From Mytilus edulis (lineage: Eukaryota > Mollusca > Bivalvia > Mytilida > Mytilidae), in the NCBI RefSeq assembly GCF_963676685.1, contig NC_092350.1:3523486-3587485 (forward strand): DNA of 64,000 nt. Reading direction: 5' to 3'. Positions within the stretch are counted from its first letter, which is position 1; every line of letters begins with the position of its first letter. The notes under the pieces were generated by a model, which did not search any database, had not been told where the DNA came from, and worked only from the letters and a program-made list of their open reading frames with translations. Below are positions 52,401 through 58,509 of this stretch, one piece after another. Both the position numbers and the translations under genes were made by a program.

Positions 52401-55400
52401 GCTTGCGCATAGTTATATACTTTAATTCAGTCACGGACCCGCGATGTCACGGGTGTGTTCTAGTTGTATATATTTTTAAGATGTAATATTTTAACATGTC
52501 AAGGAAAATTTAGAAATATGAAAAACTTGAACAAGAATCTCAAATACTTAACATATCCCATTTAATTGATATTGAATAATATACTCCACTCCCTTCAAAA
52601 TGAATAGTATCCCATTAAAAATAATCATCTCCCCTTAAGGTCAAAATATCTTTTGTACAGTTCTTTTTTTCACATCCAGTTAATACTCTGGTTTTATTTA
52701 AATGTAAAATCTTCACTAAAATACAGCACATACTGCAGGAGTGCTCACTAACATTACTGCAAACTATTTTATTAATTAAAAGTAACTAACAAGGGGAGAT
52801 AATATACAAGGGGAGACAATATACATTTTAATTAGTTTACATACCACATTGAGCTGTTTTCTAAGTCTGTTTCTGTCTGCATCTATATCCTGCAAATCTA
52901 ATACTTCTGGAAGTTTCTAAATATAAAAAAAACCCACACATTTCTTTTACTTGACTTGTGGTATTTGACATATTTCTATCATATAACGGTCTCTTTGACC
53001 TAAGAGCCTATGGTATAGTTTATTAAATCAGAACACATGTTATTAATAAAATAACTTTAAAAAAACACAACTTTAGTCAAAACATGTGGCCTGCAGAAAA
53101 TGCTTGACATATTATTTAAATACTTGTCTATTGTTGAAGTTAGTTTGTTTATGGTTTTGATGTTGTTTTATTACTGTTAATTCAGAAATTATTGCAAGGT
53201 TTTTATTAATGTGAAAAATGTGACTTGACGAGTATTGTAAAAATAAGAACTTGCATTCTAATATCTGATCCATTTATCTTGAAGCAGATTTCCTGAAATC
53301 ACAATAAATCTGTAATTTTTTTCCATTTTTCAAAAATCACAATCACAAATGCATGGAAACAGGTTTTCATTTTTGAATTTACAGCATTATGTTGTTAGGT
53401 TGTTGTTGCATCTATGTACATCCCAGATATAATTTAAATCATACTAGTTTTCTATTTTTATCTCACCTCTAGTTCATATAAGCTAGTATCTGTATGACTG
53501 TAGTATATATTTTCTATGCCTTCCAAGACCTCCTGCTCTTCATGAGGATTAGCAAGTACAGTGTGCTGTAATAAAATAAAACTGACAATAAATTCAAATT
53601 CAAATGCTTTATTTCCTACTAATCACAGGGCCCTTTTGAGAATTACAAAATTTAACACAATCATTCACACTTTCATGCCAATCTTTTTCACTCTGCTCAC
53701 TCTAATTAAATTTAATTGCTTAAAATTTCAGACTGAGTTAATAAATTGAAAATCATAATCACACAGCAGTTAAATTTCTAATGATTAAATCATGGTAGAC
53801 ATTCAATCTTTTATCAAGATTGTTCAGTTTGTACTCAAGTTATTTTTAACAAACAACAATTATTCATAAGAGTACACTATAATTGAATTGGTTGAAACGG
53901 ACTTGAATATTGCAAACTGAATTGAATGAATTGGTCCAATAAATGAGAAAATGTTTGCTGTTTATTACCATCAAGTAGTCCTGCTATTAACTTATTCCAG
54001 CAACCTAAATTAAGAGATCACGAAAACCTTACCACAGTCACACTAAATAAACTCTACTATTCACTGACTCCAACAAGTAAAATAGGTTTTCACATAGTTT
54101 TACACAAGTACTGATTTTGGGAAAAGTTAAGAGAACATTTTACCTTTCATAAAACATATCATACTGATTTGGGTAAGAATAACCATCACCAAATACTGTA
54201 CTTAAACAATTTACCTTGTATTTAGTAACTGGGTTAGAGTAACCTACTTAAACAACTTACCTTGTATTTAGTAACTGCTGGCAAATCTCCAGGGAAAGAA
54301 TCACGATCTATTTGTTCTTCAACTGGAGATGTAAATGAATCCTGAAACAAATAAATCTATCAGGAAAAAGACTACGGCTGTTGTTTGCTCTATGGTCGGG
54401 TGGTTGTCGCTTTGACATATTCACCATTTCCTTTCTCAATTTTACAATCATTATTCAGGTAACTGTTTGTAAGTAGTGTCATTTAAACCTAGACAAATAA
54501 GCATTAGTATATCTCATGAGATGAGGATATGTCCCCACAAAACATCAATGACAGGTTCCTTCATCATGTCTTGTTAAGCCTGAGTATGGCAAATAGCAGA
54601 ACCAAAAGACCTGAAAAACTTGACAGAGTACAGAGAAAAGCACTTATCCTATGCATGGATATGCCTACAACATCTGGCAGAGAAGCAGAAGTAGAATCAT
54701 GAGTTATGCCAATAGACCTGAGGCTAGAACAAATAGCCATTAAAGAGATTGCAAAGATCAAATCCAAATCTGCACAGGAACCAATCAAACAGCAACTTGT
54801 GAGGTATGAAGAACATGATGCATATGGACCATAATTTGCTATTGGGCTCGTTTCCTATAACTATAGAAAAGTGATGAAATTGTGAATTACTGTAAGAAAA
54901 GTTGTAACTACATCTAAAGATGCCAATATTTTTATCAACATACAAGTGTATGCTACTCTTCCCTAAAAAAAAAATTGAAATTAACAAAATTCAAAGATTA
55001 TACAACCGTATTTTTGTGTCGTTTCTCTCGTTACTTTTTGCTTCCTAAGTGCATAACGCTGACTTATATATAGATAATCGTCACCCGCAAATTCGTAACT
55101 TTTGCTTTCAAATAACAAAGAACATCGACCAATAAGAATAGTGAGAAGAAAATACCAAGAACTATTAGTATTTCTGTAACAGGTGTAAGAACACTGTCGT
55201 TACTTTGGTTTCCCATTTCGTAACGCAAATTTTAGATGGTGTAATCTGCTTTGTTGCAAAAGAATTCTTTGCAAACAATATGCAAATATGAACTCTCGCG
55301 AGATGTTCAAACAGGTAAATCAGAAATGATTTACATTCTTGTTTTGTTCTTCGTAATAATTAAGTTAGAAAAGGACGTTATCATTATGCGTTACATTTCA

Positions 55401-58399
55401 CACGAAACAGAAGTCAAGTTATTTATTAAAATTGTTTTTGTCATTGAGTTCTAATCATTTCCAGTCATAGGTGAAACATGTGACTAACATGTGATCACAC
55501 CCTTACAGCCAGATATACAAAAAACTAGGTCTAAACATTGTTTTTGTTTCCAACGGGATGTTAGCAAACATAATCTGTAGACTTGTTTCGTCTTGTTTAA
55601 AAAAGGAAAATACAATTTTCAAAGAGATTGCACCGGGGGTCTATTATTTTTCCTATGTGCATAATGTTACATACGATCTTGTGTGAAAATAAATGCCCAA
55701 TGACTTGACAAAATCGATTTCAGATTTGACCGACATTTTAACACACTTCGTTTCCCAATAACGATGTAAAGGGTCCTTGGAAAATTCAATCGAAAGTACG
55801 TCTCTTATCATGGTGCCGATGTTCGTTGGATTGATTTTGCTTCAGCAGTAAATATTACTGGATATTTTAGGTGAATAAAGATAATTTAATAAAAAATACA
55901 TGTTAATATACCGTTACACTTGGAATGTACAAAGTTGGTATCTTTGTCACAATTTTTAATTATTTTTTTTTATTTATGTCATTATGTTCTGCAAACACTT
56001 TTCAGAAACGCAATAAACTTGTCAAAGGAAAAGTAATCTTTTACCATGCATGACTTGAAAGGAAGTACTTTATTGATTTTAGCCCACTAAAGTAGGTTAA
56101 AATGTGGAAACCATGTAGATGGTGTACAGGTCACAAATATCACATGGTGCCTATTTTAAAGATTCTAATTCCAAGTTAAAAGTTTTTTCTTTACTGGATT
56201 TAAAGAATTTTACATTGCCAATGATTTGGAATAAATTGTATATAACTGGAATTTCAAAACCAAATATAAATACATTTTTTTGACTAAAACATCAAGATAC
56301 AACGATTATGGTATCCTGTATCAATGAAGGAAATATGGAAATTCCTGAATAAATTGTACTAATTGTTTTCAAAACAAGCACATATTTAGGAGTTTTATAA
56401 TGTTACATTTAAGATGGATTTTAAGAAAAAGTATACTGTTCAGATTATTTTAAGCAGATTTTGCAATAAAATAAAACTAAAAAAGTGCTTTCGGTTTCTT
56501 ATGGTTTCCTGTCGCGTCTAAAAAAAACTTTAATTTAACATTGAAAATAGATTTTAAATATTAACATGAAGCAAGTAACACTAGTAATGGTGTTCATTTA
56601 TGTCTTTTGAAATATATTGTGCAAAATAAAGAAAATAAAGATTGGTTTCCTGTTAAGTTTCCTGTCACGTAAACGGTGAATCAAAATGTATTAATTTTTT
56701 CTCGAAAAACTCAACTGTTCCATTAATACTATTCTAACACCAACACAACCCACAGAATAAAAGTTAAAGTTTTAGAACTTATAAAAAAAGGATACAAAAA
56801 GAAACCAAAGGCCGAATACCAAATTATGGTCCATATGACAAGTATCCAACACCAATGGGCAAAGCACTAAGCCAAGCAGCAGAAATGGAAAAACAGACAA
56901 AGATAAACATCAGTCTCATAGAACCAGAGTTTACATACACACTGGAAGAAACTCAAATGACTCAATCAAAACCTCTATATTGGAGTCGACTAGGCAACTC
57001 AAAATCGAGGACAAATGAGCAACAAGAACTTTGCCAGGAAACCATTAACCAACTCATGGGAGACGACACACAAGAACAAGCAATATTGTTTACAGATGGA
57101 TCATGCTTAGGGAACCCAGGACCCTGTGGAGCAGGTGCAATTATCTATGCTGAACACATTAAACCTGCTGCCAGATTACATAGACCTGTGGCACAAAGAG
57201 GATCCATCCTTCTGGTGGAACTCATAGCAATTCTCATGGTCCTAGAAATACTGCATTACAGAAAACATTTACCATGCAATACAAAGAATCAAAATTTTCT
57301 CTGACAGTCAAAGCGCCATGGGATTACTTACACTGAATTGGGCCCCAAACAGCTACATCTCCGTAATAAGAGAAATAAAAGAAAATATTGAACATCTTAG
57401 GCAAAAAGGACTCAATGTAATTGTATCATGGACACCAGGACATGACAACATAGCTGGTAATGATGAGGCTGACATCCTTGCAAAAACAGCGGCAGAGGAA
57501 GCAAAAGAATTACCACCGGAAAATAACGTCATAACACTACAGGACGTCAAACAAGCAGCGTATAAAAGTACAGGAAATAAATGGCAGAGAAGATGGGAAA
57601 TATCTGAGAGAGACAGGGACCTTTAAGAAAAAATACCAACTACAAAACACTCAATTATGTATGATTTCCCAACTAAAAGACATTTCAGTATATTCGCCCA
57701 ACTAAGAACTGGCTATACAGAACTGAATTACTACAGAAACCGAGTAGGCCAAACCAACAACAGTGTTTTGCAACTGTGGAGCACCTGAAACCCATCAACA
57801 TTTCCTTCTGGAGTGTCCCTGCTATGAAAACGAACGAGAAGATATGCTACACCAAATATCAAAAGAGGTCGGGGTCAGAAACTTTAATTTAGCTACTATG
57901 CTAACAAGACTGGACGGCGAGAACACAGAAGAGACAAAAGCCAAGTTACAAACAGTGGCACATTACATTGACATGATTGACAGAACGGACAAATTTTAAT
58001 ACTGCTGTTCCTCAATCCCAATCTTAACCAGCGCATACCAAATTTAAAGCACAGAGAAGAAAATATGTCGAGAAAAACCGCACCAGAGAGGAAAACCACA
58101 CATTGGGACAATTCGTGCCAACAGGCCTCAAGATTGAGGATTGATATTCTACCATTCCACAGTGCACATTTTTTTCAGTATGGAGTTTAATCTCATAAAG
58201 AGCAATAATCAACTGACTACAAACCTAACTAAAACCAAAAATTTTACACATTTACAGGCCCATAGGCTATGGCATATGCATATGAGGGACAGTCTATTCA
58301 TCTGGTTAAAACGAGAATGATCGAGAATGACACACAATGTACCTGTTTTCCAATCAGAGATTTAAACTTCTTTTTTATGTCTAAACCTAATGCAGACAT
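22363..58399 (-). CDS. VPS50: VPS50 (syndetin, CCDC132) homologue, complete coding sequence in 26 exons
   Basis: VPS50 replaces VPS54 in the EARP tethering complex (with VPS51, VPS52, VPS53), which acts in recycling of cargo from endosomes and in dense-core vesicle biology. I traced 26 exons, high to low coordinate: 58343-58399, 54261-54341, 53467-53565, 52845-52916, 51475-51599, 50859-50976, 50314-50349, 49818-49900, 49287-49428, 45983-46123, 45646-45775, 44309-44489, 40786-40884, 39936-40026, 36981-37154, 36219-36316, 35760-35848, 33943-34034, 32786-32935, 32298-32395, 31175-31271, 29149-29307, 26286-26407, 25588-25686, 25088-25178, 22363-22476. All borders are GT-AG, all phases agree, and the sum is 2838 nt: 945 residues plus stop, close to the roughly 960 of vertebrate syndetin. 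Residues about 40-320 are the Vps54-like N-terminal coiled-coil region; the rest is the syndetin C-terminal domain. Introns are full of transposons, and three 5' splice sites are tandemly multiplied. Confidence 0.96.
22630..22862 (+). repeat. dispersed repeat R3, copy 1 (VPS50 last intron)
   Basis: Blocks CCTTCCAGAGCACATGAGAT, TTTTTGGTGGGGTTTGTGTT, TGTTGTCAGTTTATTTT and CCCTTTGGTATC are shared with 33140-33345 and 36460-36665. Unclassified. Confidence 0.75.
23050..25155 (-). repeat. 97-bp tandem array of a VPS50 exon-25 segment with its splice sites, 21 units including the parent
   Basis: Each unit, in gene orientation, holds a 65-nt copy of the 3' part of exon 25 (EGYIKAYYL to LLDHK), the donor CACAAG|GTTTGT, and a 32-nt spacer with a C-run of variable length and TTTATTCTGTAG, which resembles an acceptor abutting the next exon copy. 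Donor positions on the plus strand are near 23080, 23182, 23281, 23380, 23480, 23578, 23680, 23777, 23873, 23970, 24072, 24175, 24278, 24386, 24480, 24578, 24675, 24777, 24875, 24990 and the parent 25088. Unit length varies mainly through the C-run. Two subtypes exist: YYLPES (near the parent) and YYLHES (mostly distal). The spacer is too short to be a normal intron. Confidence 0.95.
25088..25178 (-). CDS. VPS50: VPS50 exon 25, parent copy of the 97-bp array
   Basis: 91 bp; residues 878-908, [17 protein letters not shown] then [13 protein letters not shown]. Acceptor TTACAG, donor GTTTGT. Only this copy keeps the 5' part of the exon (RPIPEKEFV); the twenty other units toward lower coordinates contain only the part from EGYIKAYYL onward, so this is the original exon. 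It joins in frame to exon 26. Confidence 0.95.
25286..25375. repeat. direct duplication of about 46 bp
   Basis: GAACAAATCATAGAAATGAG to TTCCAAAGTTTGCTGTG occurs twice in tandem in the intron between exons 25 and 24. Confidence 0.85.
25588..25686 (-). CDS. VPS50: VPS50 exon 24
   Basis: 99 bp; residues 845-878, [19 protein letters not shown] and the following LEKMIDL. Donor GTTAGT. Confidence 0.95.
26055..26145. repeat. direct duplication of about 43 bp
   Basis: ACTTTGAGATAAAGAACAGC and AGTATAAGCACT are repeated twice in the intron between exons 24 and 23. Confidence 0.85.
26286..26407 (-). CDS. VPS50: VPS50 exon 23
   Basis: 122 bp; residues 805-845, [35 protein letters not shown]. Confidence 0.95.
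27185..27770 (+). repeat. about 118-bp tandem repeat, four units, with a nested element
   Basis: Units contain ATATATGGTTTAGGGGTGGG, CCGTTTCCAAGTT and AAACAGGAGGGG. The fourth unit is separated from the third by the element at 27479-27671. The 132-residue ORF here is a by-product of the repeat. Confidence 0.8.
27479..27671. mobile_element. small TIR element (MITE-like)
   Basis: Begins CAGGGGCGGATTCAGG and ends CCTGGATCTGCCCCTC, near-perfect inverted ends, with ATATG on both sides. It contains a G-run. The GGGGCGGAT-type ends recur in many invertebrate genomes. Confidence 0.6.
27775..29148. other. VPS50 intron between exons 23 and 22, lower part
   Basis: A less AT-rich block at 28180-28660 includes two CTTCCGGAAT/CGGAATTAT sites; short ORFs on both strands overlap each other there (28415-28711) and look spurious. 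No gene recognised. Confidence 0.45.
29149..29307 (-). CDS. VPS50: VPS50 exon 22
   Basis: 159 bp, phase 0; residues 752-804, [32 protein letters not shown]. Confidence 0.95.
29384..29548. mobile_element. hairpin-forming element with about 61-bp inverted arms
   Basis: Arms 29384-29445 and 29488-29548 are near-perfect reverse complements (GGAATAACAGTACTGTAGTT at the outer end), with a 42-bp centre. This is a foldback/MITE structure inside a VPS50 intron. I could not define a target duplication. The short ORF over it is an artefact of the palindrome. Confidence 0.75.
30318..31137. mobile_element. TIR element with CTCAGGGATCTCCA ends
   Basis: CTCAGGGATCTCCA at 30318 and TGGAGATCCCTGAG at 31124-31137, flanked by TA on both sides. 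About 820 bp, no transposase ORF. It lies in the intron between exons 22 and 21. Confidence 0.6.
31175..31271 (-). CDS. VPS50: VPS50 exon 21
   Basis: 97 bp; residues 719-751, [19 protein letters not shown] and FLQQFYSQ. Confidence 0.95.
31499..31942. mobile_element. MITE-like element with GGGGACGAAGTC ends
   Basis: GGGGACGAAGTC at 31499-31510 and GACTTCGTCCCC at 31931-31942. No coding capacity. The duplication is at most AT and uncertain. Confidence 0.6.
32298..32395 (-). CDS. VPS50: VPS50 exon 20
   Basis: 98 bp; residues 687-719, [20 protein letters not shown] and RVVAAESL. Confidence 0.94.
32786..32935 (-). CDS. VPS50: VPS50 exon 19
   Basis: 150 bp, phase 0; residues 637-686, [14 protein letters not shown] then a variable linker ending VDSEENQ. 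Confidence 0.94.
33140..33345 (+). repeat. dispersed repeat R3, copy 2
   Basis: Shares TTTTCTATGTGGTGTTTTGT-type and GTTGTCAGTTTATTTT blocks with the other R3 copies. Confidence 0.65.
33446..33521. repeat. perfect 35-bp inverted repeat with 6-nt loop
   Basis: TACTGAAAGTGAAAGTGAGA and onward (33446-33480) is exactly complementary to 33487-33521. It lies 100 bp from the hammerhead-like motif. Confidence 0.9.
33612..33672 (+). ncRNA. hammerhead ribozyme-like motif, Penelope-element type
   Basis: CTGATGA (33623-33629), one unpaired base, a 6-bp helix GGTGCC/GGCACC closed by CTA (33631-33645), GAAAC (33646-33650), then ATGTC. The bases just before (ATC) and just after (GAT) pair to begin stem I, with further A-T pairs beyond mismatches. 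Stem III would be minimal (AC/GT). This is the core order of type I hammerheads with a short stem III known from Penelope-like retroelements. Activity is not shown. It is in the intron between VPS50 exons 19 and 18, on the opposite strand. Confidence 0.55.
33943..34034 (-). CDS. VPS50: VPS50 exon 18
   Basis: 92 bp; residues 606-636, [19 protein letters not shown] and [10 protein letters not shown]. Confidence 0.95.
34933..35669. mobile_element. TIR element with CTGTGAAAGTAC ends, TA target
   Basis: CTGTGAAAGTACTTTTATTC at the left and its inverted counterpart ending GTACTTTCACAG at the right; both ends continue into ACCAATTTTCGTGG/CCACAAAAATTGAT. TA flanks each end. 737 bp, no ORF. Typical of Tc1/mariner-like MITEs, an inference from TSD and ends. 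Confidence 0.7.
35760..35848 (-). CDS. VPS50: VPS50 exon 17
   Basis: 89 bp; residues 576-606, [19 protein letters not shown]. Split codons at both ends. Confidence 0.94.
36219..36316 (-). CDS. VPS50: VPS50 exon 16
   Basis: 98 bp; residues 544-576, acidic Ser/Asp run then [17 protein letters not shown], matching the DSDSD-VPEELKRDYVDE segment of the family. Confidence 0.94.
36460..36665 (+). repeat. dispersed repeat R3, copy 3
   Basis: CCTTCCAGAGCACTTGAGAT, TTTTTGGTGGGGTGCATGTT and GTGTTGTCAGTTTGTCTTT match copy 1. In the intron between exons 16 and 15. Confidence 0.75.
36981..37154 (-). CDS. VPS50: VPS50 exon 15
   Basis: 174 bp, phase 0; residues 486-543, EFKFMKHW, then a variable Ser/Pro-rich linker and acidic [13 protein letters not shown]. 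Vertebrate syndetin has a similar variable linker here. Confidence 0.93.
37580..39505. mobile_element. TIR element with G-rich ends and CCCGAT-rich arms, 7-bp target duplication
   Basis: Left end AGGGGGGGCTAGAG, right end CTCGCCCCCCCTC, with AAGACTG on both sides (37573-37579 and 39506-39512). Both arms are full of TCCCGATTTCCCG-type repeats. No transposase ORF; repeat R2 (37946-38570) and a T-run are nested inside. It lies in the intron between exons 15 and 14. Confidence 0.65.
37946..38570 (+). repeat. dispersed repeat R2, longest copy
   Basis: Starts AAAATTGAGAAAGGAAATGG, includes GTCAAAGCGACAACCACC, CTTCAGCTGGCCCCTAAAAT, GACTTGGGACAGGCGCAAAA and ends near GTGTCATGCCAACAACTG. Other pieces occur at 16867, 20139, 40895, 50735 (inverted) and 54364 (inverted). 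Confidence 0.78.
39725..39950 (-). repeat. 34-bp tandem array of the VPS50 exon 14 donor site, 7 units
   Basis: CTTACCAACA (the reverse complement of TGTTG|GTAAG) recurs at 39727, 39761, 39795, 39829, 39863, 39897 and 39931, an exact 34-bp period. Each unit carries the last 11-12 nt of exon 14 and a full GTAAGT-type donor. The copy at 39931 is the original because it is joined to the exon body. Reading past it gives VSSCTQ then TAA, so use of any other donor would truncate the protein. Confidence 0.93.
39936..40026 (-). CDS. VPS50: VPS50 exon 14
   Basis: 91 bp; residues 455-485, [20 protein letters not shown] then TNFTYSRLL at the donor GTAAGT. This donor is the first of seven 34-bp tandem copies that fill 39725-39950. 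Confidence 0.93.
40786..40884 (-). CDS. VPS50: VPS50 exon 13
   Basis: 99 bp; residues 422-455, [18 protein letters not shown] to NYFKNHH. Start of the syndetin C-terminal half. Confidence 0.95.
40895..40968 (+). repeat. dispersed repeat R2, 5' fragment
   Basis: AAAATTGAGAATAGAAATGG followed by GGAATGCGTCAAAGAGACAA. Confidence 0.65.
41395..41500 (-). repeat. dispersed repeat R1 fragment, inverted
   Basis: TTGCTCATTGTTGAAGGCC and TTGTCAATCATACCACATCT match the R1 5' end in reverse complement. Confidence 0.7.
41612..41825. mobile_element. small TIR element with TTTCCCCAATCC ends
   Basis: TTTCCCCAATCCCAATTGAC at 41612 and its inverted counterpart GGGTCAGGATTGGGGAAA ending 41825. About 214 bp with CTAC tetranucleotide runs inside. 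No clear target duplication. Confidence 0.55.
41990..44280. repeat. R7: four about 480-500-bp tandem units in VPS50 intron 12
   Basis: GCGGCCATCTTGGTTG recurs at about 42580, 43057, 43560 and 44061 (spacing 477, 503, 501 bp), with AAGGGCAATAACTCCT and CCGATTGACCGATTCATCTG in each unit. The right end has GGACGACGGACGACGACG then GCTCACTTGGCCC and AGGTGAGCTAAAAA; the left end has CGCTCACCTTGG, giving short inverted ends. Confidence 0.85.
44309..44489 (-). CDS. VPS50: VPS50 exon 12
   Basis: 181 bp; residues 362-422, [18 protein letters not shown] to [10 protein letters not shown]. The intron after it contains the 2.3-kb tandem repeat 41990-44280. Confidence 0.95.
44490..45645. other. VPS50 intron between exons 12 and 11
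   Basis: Two inverted R1 pieces (45225-45285; 45440-45585 with ATTGGCACTCATACCACATC). Otherwise nothing recognised. Confidence 0.55.
45646..45775 (-). CDS. VPS50: VPS50 exon 11
   Basis: 130 bp; residues 319-362, [20 protein letters not shown], ends phase 1 with donor GTAGGT. Confidence 0.94.
45983..46123 (-). CDS. VPS50: VPS50 exon 10
   Basis: 141 bp, phase 0; residues 272-318, [19 protein letters not shown] to QYTDLCK. End of the Vps54-like N-terminal region. Confidence 0.95.
46124..47750. other. VPS50 intron between exons 10 and 9, lower part
   Basis: A twofold direct repeat (TTAGAAAACATGGCTGAGA) at 47172-47236. Otherwise AT-rich with nothing recognised. Confidence 0.5.
47750..48180. repeat. 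degenerate about 44-bp tandem repeat, about nine units
   Basis: TATGTGAGTACACTGTACTA and related phrases with AAAACTCAAA recur throughout. Intronic. Confidence 0.8.
48405..48563. repeat. 39-bp tandem repeat, four units
   Basis: ACACTCAACTATAACATGTC and ATTTTAGTATCACTAC repeat at a 39-bp period. Intronic. Confidence 0.9.
49287..49428 (-). CDS. VPS50: VPS50 exon 9
   Basis: 142 bp; residues 224-271, [20 protein letters not shown] to YRLLNKTQ. Donor GTAACT, phase 0. Confidence 0.95.
49818..49900 (-). CDS. VPS50: VPS50 exon 8
   Basis: 83 bp; residues 197-224, [20 protein letters not shown]. Ends in AG of a split Ser codon. Confidence 0.94.
50314..50349 (-). CDS. VPS50: VPS50 exon 7, 36-bp small exon
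   Basis: Only 12 codons, [12 protein letters not shown] (residues 185-196), phase 0 at both ends; acceptor TTTTAG, donor GTTAGT. It fits the vertebrate QRTDVRLSEMLE exactly. Skipping it would keep the frame. Confidence 0.93.
50735..50812 (-). repeat. dispersed repeat R2, 5' fragment inverted
   Basis: CTGTTGTCTGCTCTATGGTT and GTCTTTGACACATTCCCC match the R2 start in reverse complement, adjacent to the donor of exon 6 (47 bp away). Confidence 0.65.
50859..50976 (-). CDS. VPS50: VPS50 exon 6
   Basis: 118 bp; residues 145-184, with the near-invariant [11 protein letters not shown]. Donor GTAATC in phase 0. Confidence 0.95.
51475..51599 (-). CDS. VPS50: VPS50 exon 5
   Basis: 125 bp; residues 104-145, [20 protein letters not shown] to VICANGR, one of the best conserved parts of the N-terminal domain. 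Ends in AG of a split Arg codon. Confidence 0.95.
51699..52463 (+). mobile_element. Helitron-like non-autonomous element
   Basis: Begins TCTATAATACTAAAATTACG after an A and ends with a hairpin ACCCG-CGATGTCA-CGGGT (52438-52455) followed by GTGTTCTAG, then T, matching the TC...CTAG structure with A/T insertion site. The interior contains two related halves (from about 51735 and about 52135, each with CGAATCAAAGAATTCAACTT or similar and CCTTTTGTTTTCCA). No Rep/helicase. It lies in the intron between exons 5 and 4. Confidence 0.55.
52845..52916 (-). CDS. VPS50: VPS50 exon 4
   Basis: 72 bp, phase 0; residues 80-103, [20 protein letters not shown]. Predicted coiled coil. Donor GTATGT. Confidence 0.93.
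53467..53565 (-). CDS. VPS50: VPS50 exon 3
   Basis: 99 bp, phase 0; residues 47-79, including [14 protein letters not shown] (compare EQELINSIEQVYFS of vertebrates) and ending YELE. Donor GTGAGA. Confidence 0.92.
54199..54280 (-). repeat. 46-bp duplication of the VPS50 exon 2 donor site
   Basis: The last part of exon 2 and its donor (54247-54278) recurs at 54201-54232 with few differences; the extra copy has GTAAAT in place of GTAAGT. It is a third tandem duplication of a 5' splice site in this gene. Confidence 0.85.
54261..54341 (-). CDS. VPS50: VPS50 exon 2
   Basis: 81 bp, phase 0 both sides; residues 20-46, [10 protein letters not shown] to PAVTKYK. Donor GTAAGT. A second copy of its last 17 nt plus donor lies 46 bp further into the intron (54201-54232). 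Confidence 0.88.
54364..54440 (-). repeat. dispersed repeat R2, 5' fragment inverted
   Basis: GTTGTTTGCTCTATGGTCGG and GTCGCTTTGACATATTCACC correspond to the R2 start in reverse complement; it starts 23 bp beyond the exon 2 acceptor. Confidence 0.65.
54560..54831 (+). pseudogene. non-LTR retrotransposon ORF2 remnant, segment after the reverse transcriptase
   Basis: In one frame with one stop (near 54703) it reads [35 protein letters not shown] and [14 protein letters not shown], the usual pattern between reverse transcriptase and RNase H in LINEs. The frame upstream is shifted and the reverse transcriptase itself is absent. It continues after an inserted element at 56827. It sits in VPS50 intron 1, antisense to the gene. 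Confidence 0.75.
54832..56826. mobile_element. TIR element inserted into the LINE remnant, about 7-bp target duplication
   Basis: Ends TAATTTGCTATTGGGC and, inverted, TAATTTGGTATTCGGC; flanks TGGACCA (54825-54831) and TGGTCCA (56827-56833). The LINE frame resumes directly on the far side (left ends EEHDAYGP, right continues [11 protein letters not shown]), which fixes the boundaries. About 2 kb, without a transposase ORF; a TCTCGCGAGA palindrome lies at 55293-55302. The superfamily is unresolved (7-9 bp duplications suggest hAT or P relatives). Confidence 0.65.
56827..57999 (+). pseudogene. non-LTR retrotransposon ORF2 remnant with RNase H domain and C-terminal zinc motif
   Basis: The frame 56855-57304 contains the RNase H start [19 protein letters not shown] and the conserved Glu ([15 protein letters not shown]). 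A frameshift near 57285-57304 moves into 57318-57626 with the remaining core [29 protein letters not shown]. After a stop at 57624-57626, a third frame (57763-57999) holds a zinc-knuckle-like [19 protein letters not shown]. It is a dead copy of an RNase-H-bearing LINE (I-like superclade), inserted in VPS50 intron 1 on the opposite strand. Confidence 0.85.
58343..58399 (-). CDS. VPS50: VPS50 exon 1, start codon
   Basis: Encodes [19 protein letters not shown] (residues 1-19), phase 0 end, donor GTACAT. The KFKSLIGKQ segment parallels the KIKSLMTRQ start of vertebrate syndetin, and it joins in frame to exon 2, so the start codon at 58397-58399 is well supported. Confidence 0.88.
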
Positions 58400-58439
58400 T
58401 ATGAAGGTTTTCTTTAAAACATATCTAAAATTTTGTAAA

Positions 58440-58500
58440 TAAACATTTTGATGTCATCCAACCGGAAATGAAGAAGGGGCGTAACCGAATATTTATGAAG
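58440..58500 (-). promoter_or_regulatory. possible VPS50 promoter-proximal region
   Basis: Just upstream of the VPS50 start codon there is an ETS-like CCGGAAAT (58462-58469) and a CRE-like GATGTCATC (58450-58458). I infer promoter function from position only; no TATA box is evident. A repeat array of CCTGAAAAGA units begins immediately upstream (58510). Confidence 0.25.
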
Positions 58501-58509
58501 AGTTTTCTG

